The translations under genes were made by a program, and so were the position numbers. A model generated the notes under the pieces. It saw only the letters and a program-made list of their open reading frames with translations, was not told the DNA's origin and ran no database searches. Shown in pieces: positions 1 through 10,203 of a stretch of DNA of 60,000 nucleotides (position 1 is its first letter; each line of letters starts with the position of its first letter). The stretch is taken from assembly GCF_963678635.1 (NCBI RefSeq), contig NC_087069.1, positions 2,680,166-2,740,165 of the forward strand. Reading direction: 5' to 3'. Source of the stretch: Symsagittifera roscoffensis. Its lineage: Eukaryota; Xenacoelomorpha; Acoela; Convolutidae.

Positions 1-998
1 GTTTAACGGCACACTGATGAAAAAACGAATTCTGGTTTTTTTTTCAGGTACAGTTGCCGAACAATTGTATTTCATTTTTCACGAATCAAAACAAATAAGA
101 CTAAAGAAACAACACACTTCACCTGAAAAAACTCAAAACAATTCTAAAATTACTTAACTAGTGCAAATGATAAATTTCAAAACCAATTCAAAATCCTAAA
201 ACTTATTCTTCTGGTTTAAAAAAATTGCTCAAAAAACACCGAATCAAACAAGGCGGTAAAAAACAAGAAAGGGACAGTGATTGAGAACAAAAAAATGATT
301 TTGACAAAATTTGAAGTCACAAACACCAATTTTAACTCCTAAAAAAGAAACTCCGATCAGACAAAAACAAGTCTACAGAAAGAGTAAGTTGAACAAAAAC
401 TCAATCGAAAAAACGCAATCAAATTAATATTGATTAACATAGCCAACTAACAGTTGGAGAAGAGTAATGAACGCAAGAAAACTGAAAAAAAAACTGACAT
501 GTTATTCAAGAGCCTTACACTTTTTAATTTTGAAAAAAAATATAGATGGCCTTAAAGCTCTTTGAAGAACAAAATTTTGAAAAAATCAAATGTCGAAAAA
601 CTTAAAAAAAACTACAGAAAAATGTTAAAACTAATTTACTATTTCATCTGCTCCAATAAGAATGCAATAAATTCAACCGATTGAACAACCCAAAATAATA
701 AAAAGCCTATACCACTTTTGTTAGTTGAACTGAGAAAAAATATCAAAAAAAATCAAAAACTGAAAATATTTTTTGTTTAATTTTTTTTGCAATTTTTAAA
801 AATAGTATAGGTCTAATTAAAATTTTTCTAAAACTTCATATCGGAATTCAATTACTCCCATATGATACCAAAGAAAATTAACCGAATAAAAAAACAATCG
901 GAAAAAACGCCAACTTCTAGCGCCGAAACTCTACCTAAAATTTTCGGCACAAAAGAAATACTCTGAAAACACGTTTAACGGGCACCCAAAAACAATTC
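1..998. other. AT-rich non-coding DNA (probable TRIP12 intron or flank)
   Basis: No coding segment is supported here. The stretch is AT-rich with many A and T homopolymers. It lies downstream, on the minus strand, of the last TRIP12 exon in the window, so it is probably intron. The next TRIP12 exon is not recognisable before the window edge. Confidence 0.5.
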
Positions 999-1223
999 CT
1001 GGCTCTTTTCCAGTCCCCCCTTTGTTTTTTTCTGAAATTCAATATATGGAAATCAGTTTTAAAAGCTTTTTCTCAATATAAACTGCATTAAAACGTGTCA
1101 GCGTGAACAAGTGAAGTTTTTACAACATTTCTTTCATGCAAAATGCCGTGTGAACAATTTTTAAACAGCTTAATTTTGTAATCTGTTTGTAATTTTCCGA
1201 GGGGGGGACTGGAAAAGAGCTCA
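999..1223. mobile_element. Small inverted-repeat (MITE-like) element
   Basis: Two arms of about 22 bases face each other. The left arm at 999-1020 contains CTCTTTTCCAGTCCCCCC and the right arm at 1202-1223 is its reverse complement apart from one or two bases. About 180 bases without coding potential lie between. This structure suits a non-autonomous DNA transposon; no clear target duplication was seen. Confidence 0.5.
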
Positions 1224-1296
1224 ATTCCCAATACACAATTACTACACGCCATACTATCCATGGTTTTATTGAAATAATATCCATTTTAATTTCGCC

Positions 1297-1363
1297 CATT
1301 CTGTGAACAAATTGCTTTACGGGAAAAAAGTCTGGTACTCAATTGCAATGCCTTTGCTTATCG
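1297..1363. repeat. Dispersed repeat, copy 1 (partner at 3704-3768)
   Basis: This stretch resembles 3704-3768 over its whole length: CATTCTGTGA, then CGGGAAAAA, then a segment ending CTTGCTTATCG. Both copies lie within or beside the TRIP12 introns and are diverged remnants of an unidentified interspersed repeat. Confidence 0.5.
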
Positions 1364-1518
1364 AAAGGATAATTATTCGAGAAAAAAACGTTCTAAATCA
1401 GCAAAACCTCATAGAACAATAATAACTTTTCTTTATTTGTGATGACCGGGCTCCTTGAAACTCAAATAGTGGATAATAGGCAGAGGAGGGGGGGGGGGGG
1501 GGGGGGGGAGATGGCTAC

Positions 1519-1798
1519 TTGCCAGTTGTTGGAGCGTGAGGAGTAGTGAGGGGGACAGGATGAGGTCGAGTGTGTTGTGGTCGAGGATGAAGTTGTCCAC
1601 TAGGCGGGAGAATGCCAGCACTATGCTGTGGGTGCACTTGCTGTCCCCACCGGCCCCCTGGCCACTTGTGGTGCAGCCACTCACTGCCGCTAGACGGGAG
1701 CCCAGATCCAGCAGACTGGCTGAGATGGAGTGGAGGAGGGAGGGGGAGGTGACACTCTGACAGCAGTTGGCCACCACCGACAGGGCACTGCGCTGTGC
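1519..1798 (-). CDS. TRIP12: TRIP12-like E3 ubiquitin ligase, exon c (ARM-repeat region)
   Basis: This 280-base exon encodes the part of the armadillo-like region of TRIP12 that begins AQRSALSVVANCCQSVT and continues to SRLVDNFILDHNTL. The vertebrate protein has the matching stretch in the same order after the FFSI motif. TRIP12 is a HECT-type E3 ligase acting in nuclear ubiquitin-fusion degradation and DNA-damage signalling; the HECT domain is not in the window. The acceptor reads TTTGCAG before 1798 and the donor AA|GTAGCC at 1518-1517. A run of 21 G (1488-1508, plus strand) starts nine bases inside the downstream intron and makes an artefactual polyproline reading. Exon phase fits the exon upstream, whose last codon is CAG. 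The boundary at the donor is the least certain point. Confidence 0.9.
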
Positions 1799-4388
1799 CT
1801 GCAAACAACAACAACAACCAATCACAACTACTACTCACACACAAACACAAGTGTTTGATTAAAAATTTGATTGATCTTATCCGGGGGTGTTAATAGAGTC
1901 GTGCAGTTGCAGCATGCACTGGAGAAAATGGAACTAGATAATTTAAAAACGTAAAAAAGCAAAAGTAAAACAAACAAAAACTCTGCAATGTGCCAGAATC
2001 AACTCTCCGAACTCGAGATTAAAAGCAACACACACACTAGCATGTGTTCTATGGCCGCTGATCAATAAAAAACAGTAAGAGCCCAGCCAAAGCTGGGTAT
2101 CTGTTTGATGAAATTTTCAAAAATTTACAAATGCAAAAGTTTTATGTTTTAGAGCAGGCAGAAAAAAATCCAAGCAACACCTGTTCTTTCGATTGAATCC
2201 TATATATCAGATTTGTCAGTAGTTTTTGGCCACAATTATTTTAAAACTCTGTCAAAAAAGCATACTTTTCCAAGTCCAAAACTAACTTTCTGCTAATCAT
2301 TAGGGCGTAGCTGCTTAAGCAGTGAAAACTCCTATTAGCTGTTTTTTTTCTCCATTTAACCCTTAATCTCACTTTTAGCCAACTAACAATAGACAAAATC
2401 AGCAAAAGTAGTTTTTGACAAAAATAATTTTCTAAAAAACGGGCATGTTTTCAAAAATTGAACATTTTTTCATCGAAAAATTAGGGCCACACCACTTGAG
2501 CAGAGATCGACGAAAACCTGTTCTTTCGATTAAACTCTAAAAAATCTCACAGATTTAGCCAAGTAGTTTTTGCTAAAATGAAAACAATCCACGCAGAGGC
2601 GAAGCTGAGCTTAATACCACTTGCGATACATAAAGCCACCATATCGTAAAAAAAAACGCCAACAAACAACACCCCGAATTTTTATCTGTTTTTCTCAAAA
2701 TGGAACTAATTTTGATTAAAACCTGTGGCGGAACACAACAACCAGAAATGAACTAGCATAAAAAGTTACAGAGCGGTAACTATGCAGAAAAAAAACGGGA
2801 TAAATGTTCCTAAAACAATCCAAACGTGGGATTTTTTAAAAGCAGAAAATGTTGCAACTTTTGACTTTTTTTCATTTGATGTGCCATTAAATTTGATGTG
2901 CCATTAAATTGAATCGACTAGCACACGAAAAATCTCAGACATTACGAGGAATAAGAACAAAAAACTGCTCTGAACTAAGTCCAAACACACTAGGACAAAA
3001 AATTATCCAAAAGAAAAATGATGGCGAAAAAAACTGTCGTCCATTTTTATTTTTTTTTGCTATCATCAAGTTTTGATAGGTATAAAGACGAAACACCTGA
3101 ATCATATTAGCCTGCTTGAACTTGACTTGCGAATGAAAAAAAAAACACTATATCGAAGGAGAGAAAAAGAACAAGAAACAAATAGCACAAACAAAACAAA
3201 ATTGTTATTTTGAACAAAAGAAATTCTGAAAATTACGAGCAAAATATGAAAGCACTTAAGGCCTACTAAAACCGAGTCTCTCATTACTTTAATTACCTTC
3301 GCCGCAAATAATATGATAAGAACTGCAGGCCGATCAAGAAGTATCGAGGAAAATATCCCAATAAAGTTTTGAAAGAGAAAAAACTAAATAGAAAATTCCA
3401 GAAAAATTATCGACCAAATTTCGAAAAAATTTTCATATTTTTTTTCGAATTTTTTCAAACAAAACTGAAATAAATTTAAAAAACGAATGGAAACAAGCTA
3501 AAACAGAACATTAGGCAAGAAAGCCGACAGAATTAAAGCCGACACTTCATAAGCTGAAAAACAGCCAAAATACTTTCGGCAAAAAAAATCATGACATTTG
3601 CATCTACCCGCTAAAATGCAAGCTCTAAACAGCCAAAACAAGTACGCTACATAAGCTGCATATTTGTAAATCTACCATTTCAAACAACTTTCTAAATATT
3701 TATCATTCTGTGACCAAAGTTGTTTGCGGGAAAAAGTCTAGTACCCGGTTGCAATACCCTTGCTTATCGCTGATTCACCCACTGATATTTTCGAAAGCCG
3801 ATCGTGTGATAAAGTAAAAAGGGAGAAGCTGAATGTGCTCGCCAATAGTGGAGTAGCCGGTTTGCCCAAAGGATTTTTTTGAAAATCAGTAGAGTAGTTC
3901 TTGGGGAAACTTAAATTTCCTAGAAAAGGGTTGAAGTTTGCCAACGCTTCTCAAAAAAACCAAATCCCATATATTTTCATAAGACCCGCTATTATCAAAC
4001 AGGAACTTGCAACTAACTATTCAAAATTGAAAGGATGCTATAAAAACGATGTTGTGAATACAGGCTATACAGCAACAGCATAAGGTAACATTTTTAATGA
4101 AGACTTTCATTTGTGACTTGAGTAAAAACATTGAAAACAATTTGTTGTGTCTCTTTTTTCTCCAGTATATCGAAGAGATCTTTCACATTAAATGTGAACT
4201 TAGAATATGTATCGTATCTGTCGTCCATGTTTTTTGTGGGAATCAGGAAACATATTTAAAGACATTTTTACATGACAAAAGATGAGGAGTCCAATATCAT
4301 TGATTATATGAATCAGAATGAAGAGGTTATATTAAATGACAAGTTGAAATGGCTAACGAGTGCGTGTGTATTTGTGTTGCTGTGTTAC
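1799..4388 (-). other. TRIP12 intron (2.59 kb)
   Basis: The interval between two phase-compatible exons starts with GTAACA at 4388 on the minus strand and ends with GCAG at 1799. It is AT-rich and holds no supported gene. Copy 2 of a dispersed repeat lies at 3704-3768 (partner 1297-1363). Short open frames in it have no coding character. Confidence 0.8.
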
Positions 4389-4529
4389 CTGGATGGAGAA
4401 GAAGTCTAGGTAGAGGAGGGTGGCGTGGATGGCGCCCGCGTGCAGCAGAGTGCGGTGGTGTCTGCGCGACAACATCTCCAGGGCGCACACACTCTGCTCC
4501 CCCACATCCATACACTCTATGTGCTCAAC
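4389..4529 (-). CDS. TRIP12: TRIP12-like E3 ubiquitin ligase, exon b
   Basis: An exact 47-codon exon (141 bases) bounded by TGTAG before 4529 and G|GTAACA after 4389. It reads [20 protein letters not shown] and ends [10 protein letters not shown], which matches the TRIP12 ARM region just before the AQR-NAL block in order and spacing. Codons are GC-rich compared with the surrounding introns, typical of this gene here. It joins exon a after a complete AAG codon and exon c at a complete CAG codon, so all three exons keep one frame. Confidence 0.95.
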
Positions 4530-4845
4530 CTACACACACACAATAACAACAACAAATATAAACAAAAAAGCTGCGTCAACAGCCTCTTGTAAATAGCTTA
4601 CAGTAAGCTGTTTGATTTCGCTCATTTAACGGTTGAAATTTTGAGACGGAATGCTTAGGATAATGCTGTAGATGATTCTCCGACCCGAAAACGCTGATCA
4701 TTTTTTCTTCGTTTAATCGTTGCACGATTTCTCTACATGACAGTCTCTGGAAATTTTAGGGGCACAGTTGAAAGAAGGTAAGGCTGTTGCAGATAAAGTA
4801 GCAATTGTTCAGAGGAGACTGGATGTTAAGTAATCACTTTCTTAC

Positions 4846-5204
4846 CTTTTGAAGCAGCAGAGGCACACAGTCCACTACGACTGTGGTGGATCTGGGGAAG
4901 AGTTGCATGAGGTAGGTGAGAGCCCTGCAGGCCACATTCATCAGCTCGAAGTTGTGCTCTTTACCCAACAAATCACTCAGAGCAGCCACTGTCTGTTTGG
5001 TGGGGAACCCGGCAGCACCTCCCCCTCCCAAATGTGCAGCAGCAGCCGCCGAGGAAGTGGGGGTGAGGTCGGGGTGGGTGTCGTCCTCGTTGGCCATGAC
5101 CAGCAGCTGACACATCTCCAGCGCCGCCTGCAGCTGCACACTCTCATCCCCACTCTGCAGTCCCTCCAGCAACTGCTGCACCTTACTGCTACTGCCCCCA
5201 CCCA
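4846..5204 (-). CDS. TRIP12: TRIP12-like E3 ubiquitin ligase, exon a
   Basis: A 359-base exon with acceptor GTGTAG before 5204 and donor AAG|GTAAG at 4846/4845. The protein includes [20 protein letters not shown] and [17 protein letters not shown], the start of the TRIP12 armadillo-like repeats. Compared with vertebrates it has an insertion rich in Ala, Gly, Thr and Pro between the MCQLLVM and GFP blocks. The 5' codon is split: the first two bases of the exon complete a codon begun upstream. The N-terminal part of the gene lies further to the right, but no exon for it was recognised within the window, so the next intron must be very long or the rest of the gene is outside. Confidence 0.95.
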
Positions 5205-6842
5205 CTACACAATACAACCACATACTAGTAAACAAAGACACACACACACACACACTGCACCCATCCACAGTCAATACTCACATTACATAAGATAGTGCGG
5301 ATCATGTTAATCGAAAGCGGCTACCGTTTCTTTCCAGTTAAAAAAAAAAGAAGTACATTCAACTAGGGCATGTCTTGAAGCTACGGCACGTCATGGACTC
5401 ATGTTAACTAAATATTATACTGATTGTCAATACTGTCTGCAAATGGCACAACTACTACCTCCCATCAACAGGGGATATCTGATCAGGAGGTTGCAGGATA
5501 TCTGATGGCCTAGGCAGAGAGCCATATTGAGATGGGGCACAATGTATTCTAAAAAGATGAGCACGCGGAATTCTTTGGAAGAGCTTTGGAGCAATATTCA
5601 GTAGCGTAACTAGTCTTGGACATATTTGAAAAATTCAGAGGCAGGGCACTGAAAGACCACCAAATTTCACCAAAACTACAGAGGGTAAATTGTCTAGACT
5701 ACACCAAGTTTAACGACGCGCCCACTTCCAAAGTTCTCCCACTACGCCGCCTGATACTTCCTCGACTGAGGAATTATTCCCCCGTTAAACAATGCGCACG
5801 TTAGCGCAGCTCATATTCCGCTACTCAATTTAAATACCTATATTAATAGGATAGATGCTAACGTCCCCCGAACTGTTCCCACTGCCCCTAACCCCAAAGA
5901 ACTCTCCATCTCTTAACTTCCCCAGACCCGAATGTACTCACCCCAATAGACCTGTGCCTACGGCCGGCCGAAATAGCAGTGTTCCTTATGATAAGTTATT
6001 TTCTTTTTGAGTTCCGTTTGCGCACTTAATCTGCTTTACTAATTCTCAAAAGCAACTGATTTGAAACCGTGAATTTAATCTTTGGCTCTATAGCTAAACA
6101 TAGCCAATCGAAGATTTGAAAAAGTAATAAACGTAAGTATACAAACGAACACAGATATTAATGAAAAAATCTCAGCTTTCGAATTTCATAGAAAAAAAAC
6201 AGATGCCCTTTAAGCTCTTTGGATTTCTAGAACAATTAGTGATGGCGCTTTTTTTGATTAAAATTAGCCCAGATTGAGAAAACTGGATCAACAAGTAAAG
6301 TTTTTATTCCGCTGAAAGTCTGGAAAATAAATTCGACTTCCGAAACTAGAAATCGTTCACGCCATTTCCACATTTTTGCGCCATTTCCGCGTTCCTATTT
6401 GAAGAGTGCTATTTACGCCCGTTTCAGCAGATGAATTTCAATTGAACTCAAAAAGTGCATAAATACCTAAGGGTATTCATGAATGCATCAATATGTATGA
6501 ATGCACATCTGTAGTTATTAGAGTATTTTAGGATTCCTGAAAAAAAATAGTAAGACGTATATAGGAGTCTTCACTACGCTCGTTACTCTTAAAAAGAAAT
6601 AGTTGGTATATAATAGTGGTGCATACAGCTAAAAATGGTATATATTCGAGGCATTTGCAATATGATCATATTATGACTGTTCATTCGGGTTTCCAAATAC
6701 GGTACCCTCCGCTTTTCAGTTAACGAACATCACGTTCCTGACAGCAAGTAACAACGACAACAATCAGATATCCCGCAGCTTTTACCCTCGTTCAATTCCT
6801 TCTATAGGTCATTTACTGGGACTGAATTATCAATGATTTGTG
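5205..6842. other. Non-coding DNA, possible TRIP12 intron
   Basis: AT-rich DNA starting with the splice acceptor side of exon a. No further exon, RNA gene or recognisable mobile element was seen. Confidence 0.4.
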
Positions 6843-7080
6843 TTATTTAGATTTCTTAAAGGCGATAGACACAATCGACCACAACAATCTGCTTTGGAAC
6901 GTCCTCACATTTGGCGCATTCAAACATTTATTATATTCTTTGTAGGAATCTGGATGAAAAGCCCCGATCTGCAAAAGTCGCAAGATCTGTCTCAAAACTC
7001 CAAACCGTAGCCTCTGGTGTAGCCCAGGGCTATTTTCTAAAGCCCATACTATTTTTGTTCCAACCATTTGACAAATGTGG
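6843..7080 (+). pseudogene. Decayed LINE reverse-transcriptase fragment
   Basis: Two RT blocks survive in order. At 6849 the sequence reads LDFLKAIDTIDHNNLLWNVL, the motif A region of Jockey/CR1-type LINEs, normally LDFSKAFDTVDH. At about 6998 it reads VASGVAQGYFLKPILFLF, the motif B region, normally SGVPQGSVLGPLLFL. Stops and frame changes lie between them. The YADD box is not found downstream. It is a dead remnant. Confidence 0.75.
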
Positions 7081-7404
7081 AGGAATATTTATGTGGTTTT
7101 TTTTCAGTTGTGATTCGAACGGCAATGAAAAATTTCCAAAACGTTTTTCCAGTTTCGAGAAGAACTAGTTCGAAGTTTTTTATCTATCGCGTAATTTCGA
7201 GCAAGTAAAGCGAGCGAGCTTGCTTAATTTAGGCCGTTTACAATAGCTTATTTGTGGTTAAGTCTAGTTTTACTCGAATGTATTAGTTTTTGGAATTAAC
7301 GCCATTTTGTGAATCAAAAGCTCAAAATATTTATGCAAAAAAGGCTTCGAATTGAAACCTGGCTCGGTATATTAAATCACAAATTGACACCCCACCGCAT
7401 AAAC

Positions 7405-7466
7405 CAATATCGACCCTGTAGTATCATTAAGTTTCTCTGCAGCATCCATTTCTTCTCCCCTAAAAA
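7405..7466. repeat. Dispersed repeat (partner at 9540-9600)
   Basis: CAATATCGACCCTGTAGTAT and the bases after it, ending TTCTCCCCTAAAA, recur with a few changes at 9540-9600. Both are probably pieces of one unidentified interspersed repeat. Confidence 0.55.
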
Positions 7467-7698
7467 TGGAGTTTTATTAACGCAATTTTGGGCAAAAAAA
7501 ACTGAAAAAAAAAATGAAATTCTTATTTTTGGGTTTTTCTTATCATTTATCTTCAAAAGCGGTTGTCCAGTTTGCCTGTTTTTCTAAGACTGTCGAATAT
7601 GCCTAGTTTGTAGTTTATTGTTCAGATCCTTGTATCACACCACGCAAAAAAAAACGAAACTAATTTGAAAGATATATGGTCGGAACAGGTGGCGTCCC

Positions 7699-8092
7699 TC
7701 ATGCTTGAAGGACCGAATGCTTGAAATTAATTTAGCTTACTTTCAACCAATCAGAATTGAGCATTCAAAATCTCAAAGTAAATCGCAAAAAACTTAAAGT
7801 AAGAAAAGAAATCCAGGCCATAAAAGTTAATATTGACCGATTTGATAATAAGCAGATGAGTTTTCAAGACTGGAAACCTCTTATGATTTTGACCTCATTA
7901 ATCTTGATGATTATCTGAATAGTATTGCGGTTGTAACCCGCAATTTGTAATATTTTTGATTATTTTCCACTGATTTAATACATTTTCTGTTAATATTGAC
8001 TTCGATTTTGTGAGAAAGGCATTTAGCCAATAGAAACGCTTAGCGATTTTGATTGGTTGAAATTTTTCAAGCATTCGGTCCTTCAAGCATGA
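7699..8092. mobile_element. MITE-like element with long terminal inverted repeats
   Basis: The left end begins TCATGCTTGAAGGACCGAAT and continues GCTTGAAA. The right end (8065-8092) is the reverse complement of the same sequence. Similarity resumes further in with TTTCAACCAATCA in both arms, after an extra 10 bases in the left arm. The 394-base element has no coding potential. Terminal duplication of the target was not clear. Confidence 0.7.
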
Positions 8093-8917
8093 GAACCCTC
8101 CCCGTCGGAACATTCTATGCTTCTTGCTCAGTAACCGGCTATCCTTGTCGACTTTAATAATCATCTACCTGACTCTATCTTCTATAGCACCTATCCTATG
8201 CTGATTACTTGAAATTAATATTTACTCGTCTCGTCGTATTGGTAACATAAACGGATCTGAATAGCTTACAAAGTTGGAGCAGTTGCAATAACGTTAAATT
8301 CAAAGGAAATCTATTTTCTGATAATCAAAGCTTGTCATGGACACCCAAATGTCGAAGATGAATATCTTTCTTCACTCTCACTTGTGAAAAGTCTGGGCCA
8401 GTTTCCTAACTTCAAAGTCACATGGCCTGATCATGTTCAATTTAAAAACAAGAAAACATACAATTTCTATCAGTTTTGACGCAGAAATGCATCAAAAAAT
8501 TTATCGCCCCAGAATAAACTTGATTTTTACAAGTCGACAATCTGACCAATAATTCTATATGTAAGCAAACGCTTATGTCCATCAAAAAATAAGAACTAAA
8601 ATTACTGGAGAATTTCAAAAGAAAAGTTACCAACTGGATTTAGCCTGCAGTAACCTATTATGAAGCATTGAATTTTCTTAATTTTCTACCATAGCCCTAT
8701 TTTCAGGTGTTGAAAGACTTCCTGACTCTATGCAGCGTATTAACATTAAATTAGGACTGCAATATATGGCACTTAGTATAAACTGACCATTCCACTCCTT
8801 TTGTTCTTTCTGCTGTCAGATACGATATCCACAGGAATAATTACTGGTACCGTATAGCACACGCCATCATGACAATCTAACCTGGGAGAAGGTGAATTCC
8901 AGGAACACAATAGCCTC
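8093..8917. other. Non-coding DNA, nothing recognised
   Basis: AT-rich sequence without a supportable gene, RNA or repeat. Confidence 0.4.
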
Positions 8918-8998
8918 ATAGTTTAAATTGATGTGGTCATGTTTCATCAAAAAAACGAGTATTTTTTGATGAAACATGACCACATCAATTTAAACTAT
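8918..8998. repeat. Perfect 37-bp inverted repeat (hairpin)
   Basis: The arms 8918-8954 and 8962-8998 are exact reverse complements, with a 7-base loop at 8955-8961. The left arm starts ATAGTTTAAATTGATGTGGT. No mismatch in 37 bp means a recent origin or selection. It could be a fold-back element, a template-switch palindrome, or a source of small RNA. Confidence 0.85.
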
Positions 8999-9959
8999 AA
9001 CTGTTGCGCACCTGCAGCTGAACTTTCTTATGCATGTGCAAACTGTGTAGAATGAGAAACCCTTATCTGATCTCTCACTGTATCTTAGGCAGCAATCCCT
9101 ACCTTTGCCCAATTCATAATATTACTAATAAAATAATAGTCATACTATATTTGAAGCGATTATATTGGGTAAATCATACCATTATTCATCTTACTAAACC
9201 TTGTACCTTAGTAGGGGTACGAAATAGTTTCAGAGGATTTTAGAAAGACCGGGTAGCTGGATTGGATAGCTCTTAACAACTTAAGAGATTTCAGAGACCG
9301 GCACTGAATGTTTCCTATTGGCGCGGAACCGCTGGACCATACATTCCAGTTTATTCCATATTACGACCAAACAATTTTTCGGAAGAAACTACACCATCCC
9401 GGGATTTTGCTTCAACGGAAAAGCGAAAAACAAATTGAAGATCTTGCAGAACCTCTTGAAGAAACGAAGGCTTCAAAGAGCCCATAAAAAATGTAATCTG
9501 GCACGACATTAAATCATAATAACACCCAGCTGCATTGTTCAATATCGACCCTATAGTATCCCTAAGTTTCTCCGTTTCATCCATTACTTCTCCCCTAAAA
9601 GTGCTGGAATCGTGTATGTCCAACGAGCAGGAACCAACAACATCTTAGAGCAGCCTTAAAAGATCGGGATTCCAATAAAATACGCGAGGAGGAAGCTGAC
9701 TTCGAGTAGAAAACCCAAATTGAAACTGAAACAGTCTTGCAGATACTATCCGAAGTTCACTCATCATTTGATTTGGAACTAGAGCTTCTATCTACTTGTG
9801 GAGAAAAATCGATAAATTAACGACCCCGCCTATCAAGCCAAAAACAAGCCCTTCAAGAAAGATTGGAAAAGAAGAATCGAAAGAGATAAACATCAAGACT
9901 AAAAAGAATAAACCGTCAGAAAAAAAACGAAAACAAAATCAAAAAAATCTACACAATTA
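8999..9959. other. Non-coding DNA with one dispersed repeat
   Basis: It holds the second copy (9540-9600) of the repeat at 7405-7466. A minus-strand open frame of 90 codons crosses it (9351-9623) but resembles nothing I know. No gene is supported. Confidence 0.35.
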
Positions 9960-10203
9960 AAGTAACTTAAAACGTGTTTTTGTGCCTCCGAAAATCCTAA
10001 TTGATTAGGAGGGGCATTTGTTTGGTTAAAAAAGTTTGTTGAACTTTGTGCATCTAAACCCTTGCAGTTCGGTAGGGCATTGTTAACTCAAGAGCAGAAT
10101 CTGTAACTCCAAAATCATAATTGATCAAGAGGCACATTTTCTGGGTAAAAAGCTTTGTGTATCCAATCCTTAACGATTTGGAGGGGTGTTGTTACTCTTT
10201 AAA
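9960..10203 (+). repeat. Duplicated 5' leader of the CR1-like element
   Basis: Two tandem, diverged units of about 120 bases: AAAATCCTAATTGATTAGGA near 9991 and AAAATCATAATTGATCAAGA near 10110. They lie directly before the ORF1 start at 10204. Repeated units in the 5' UTR are common in LINEs, where they act as promoter. Confidence 0.5.

Noticed and set aside
1433-1825. A 130-codon minus-strand frame ending in a polyproline run
   Set aside because: It is TRIP12 exon c read through both splice sites; the proline run is the intronic C21 tract.
6843-7080. The RT fragment as part of the RLE-type element
   Set aside because: Its motifs (FLKAIDTIDHNNLL, SGVAQG) are of the APE-type LINE class and differ from the NAFNSLNR and GDPLAMAM blocks of the RLE-type element.
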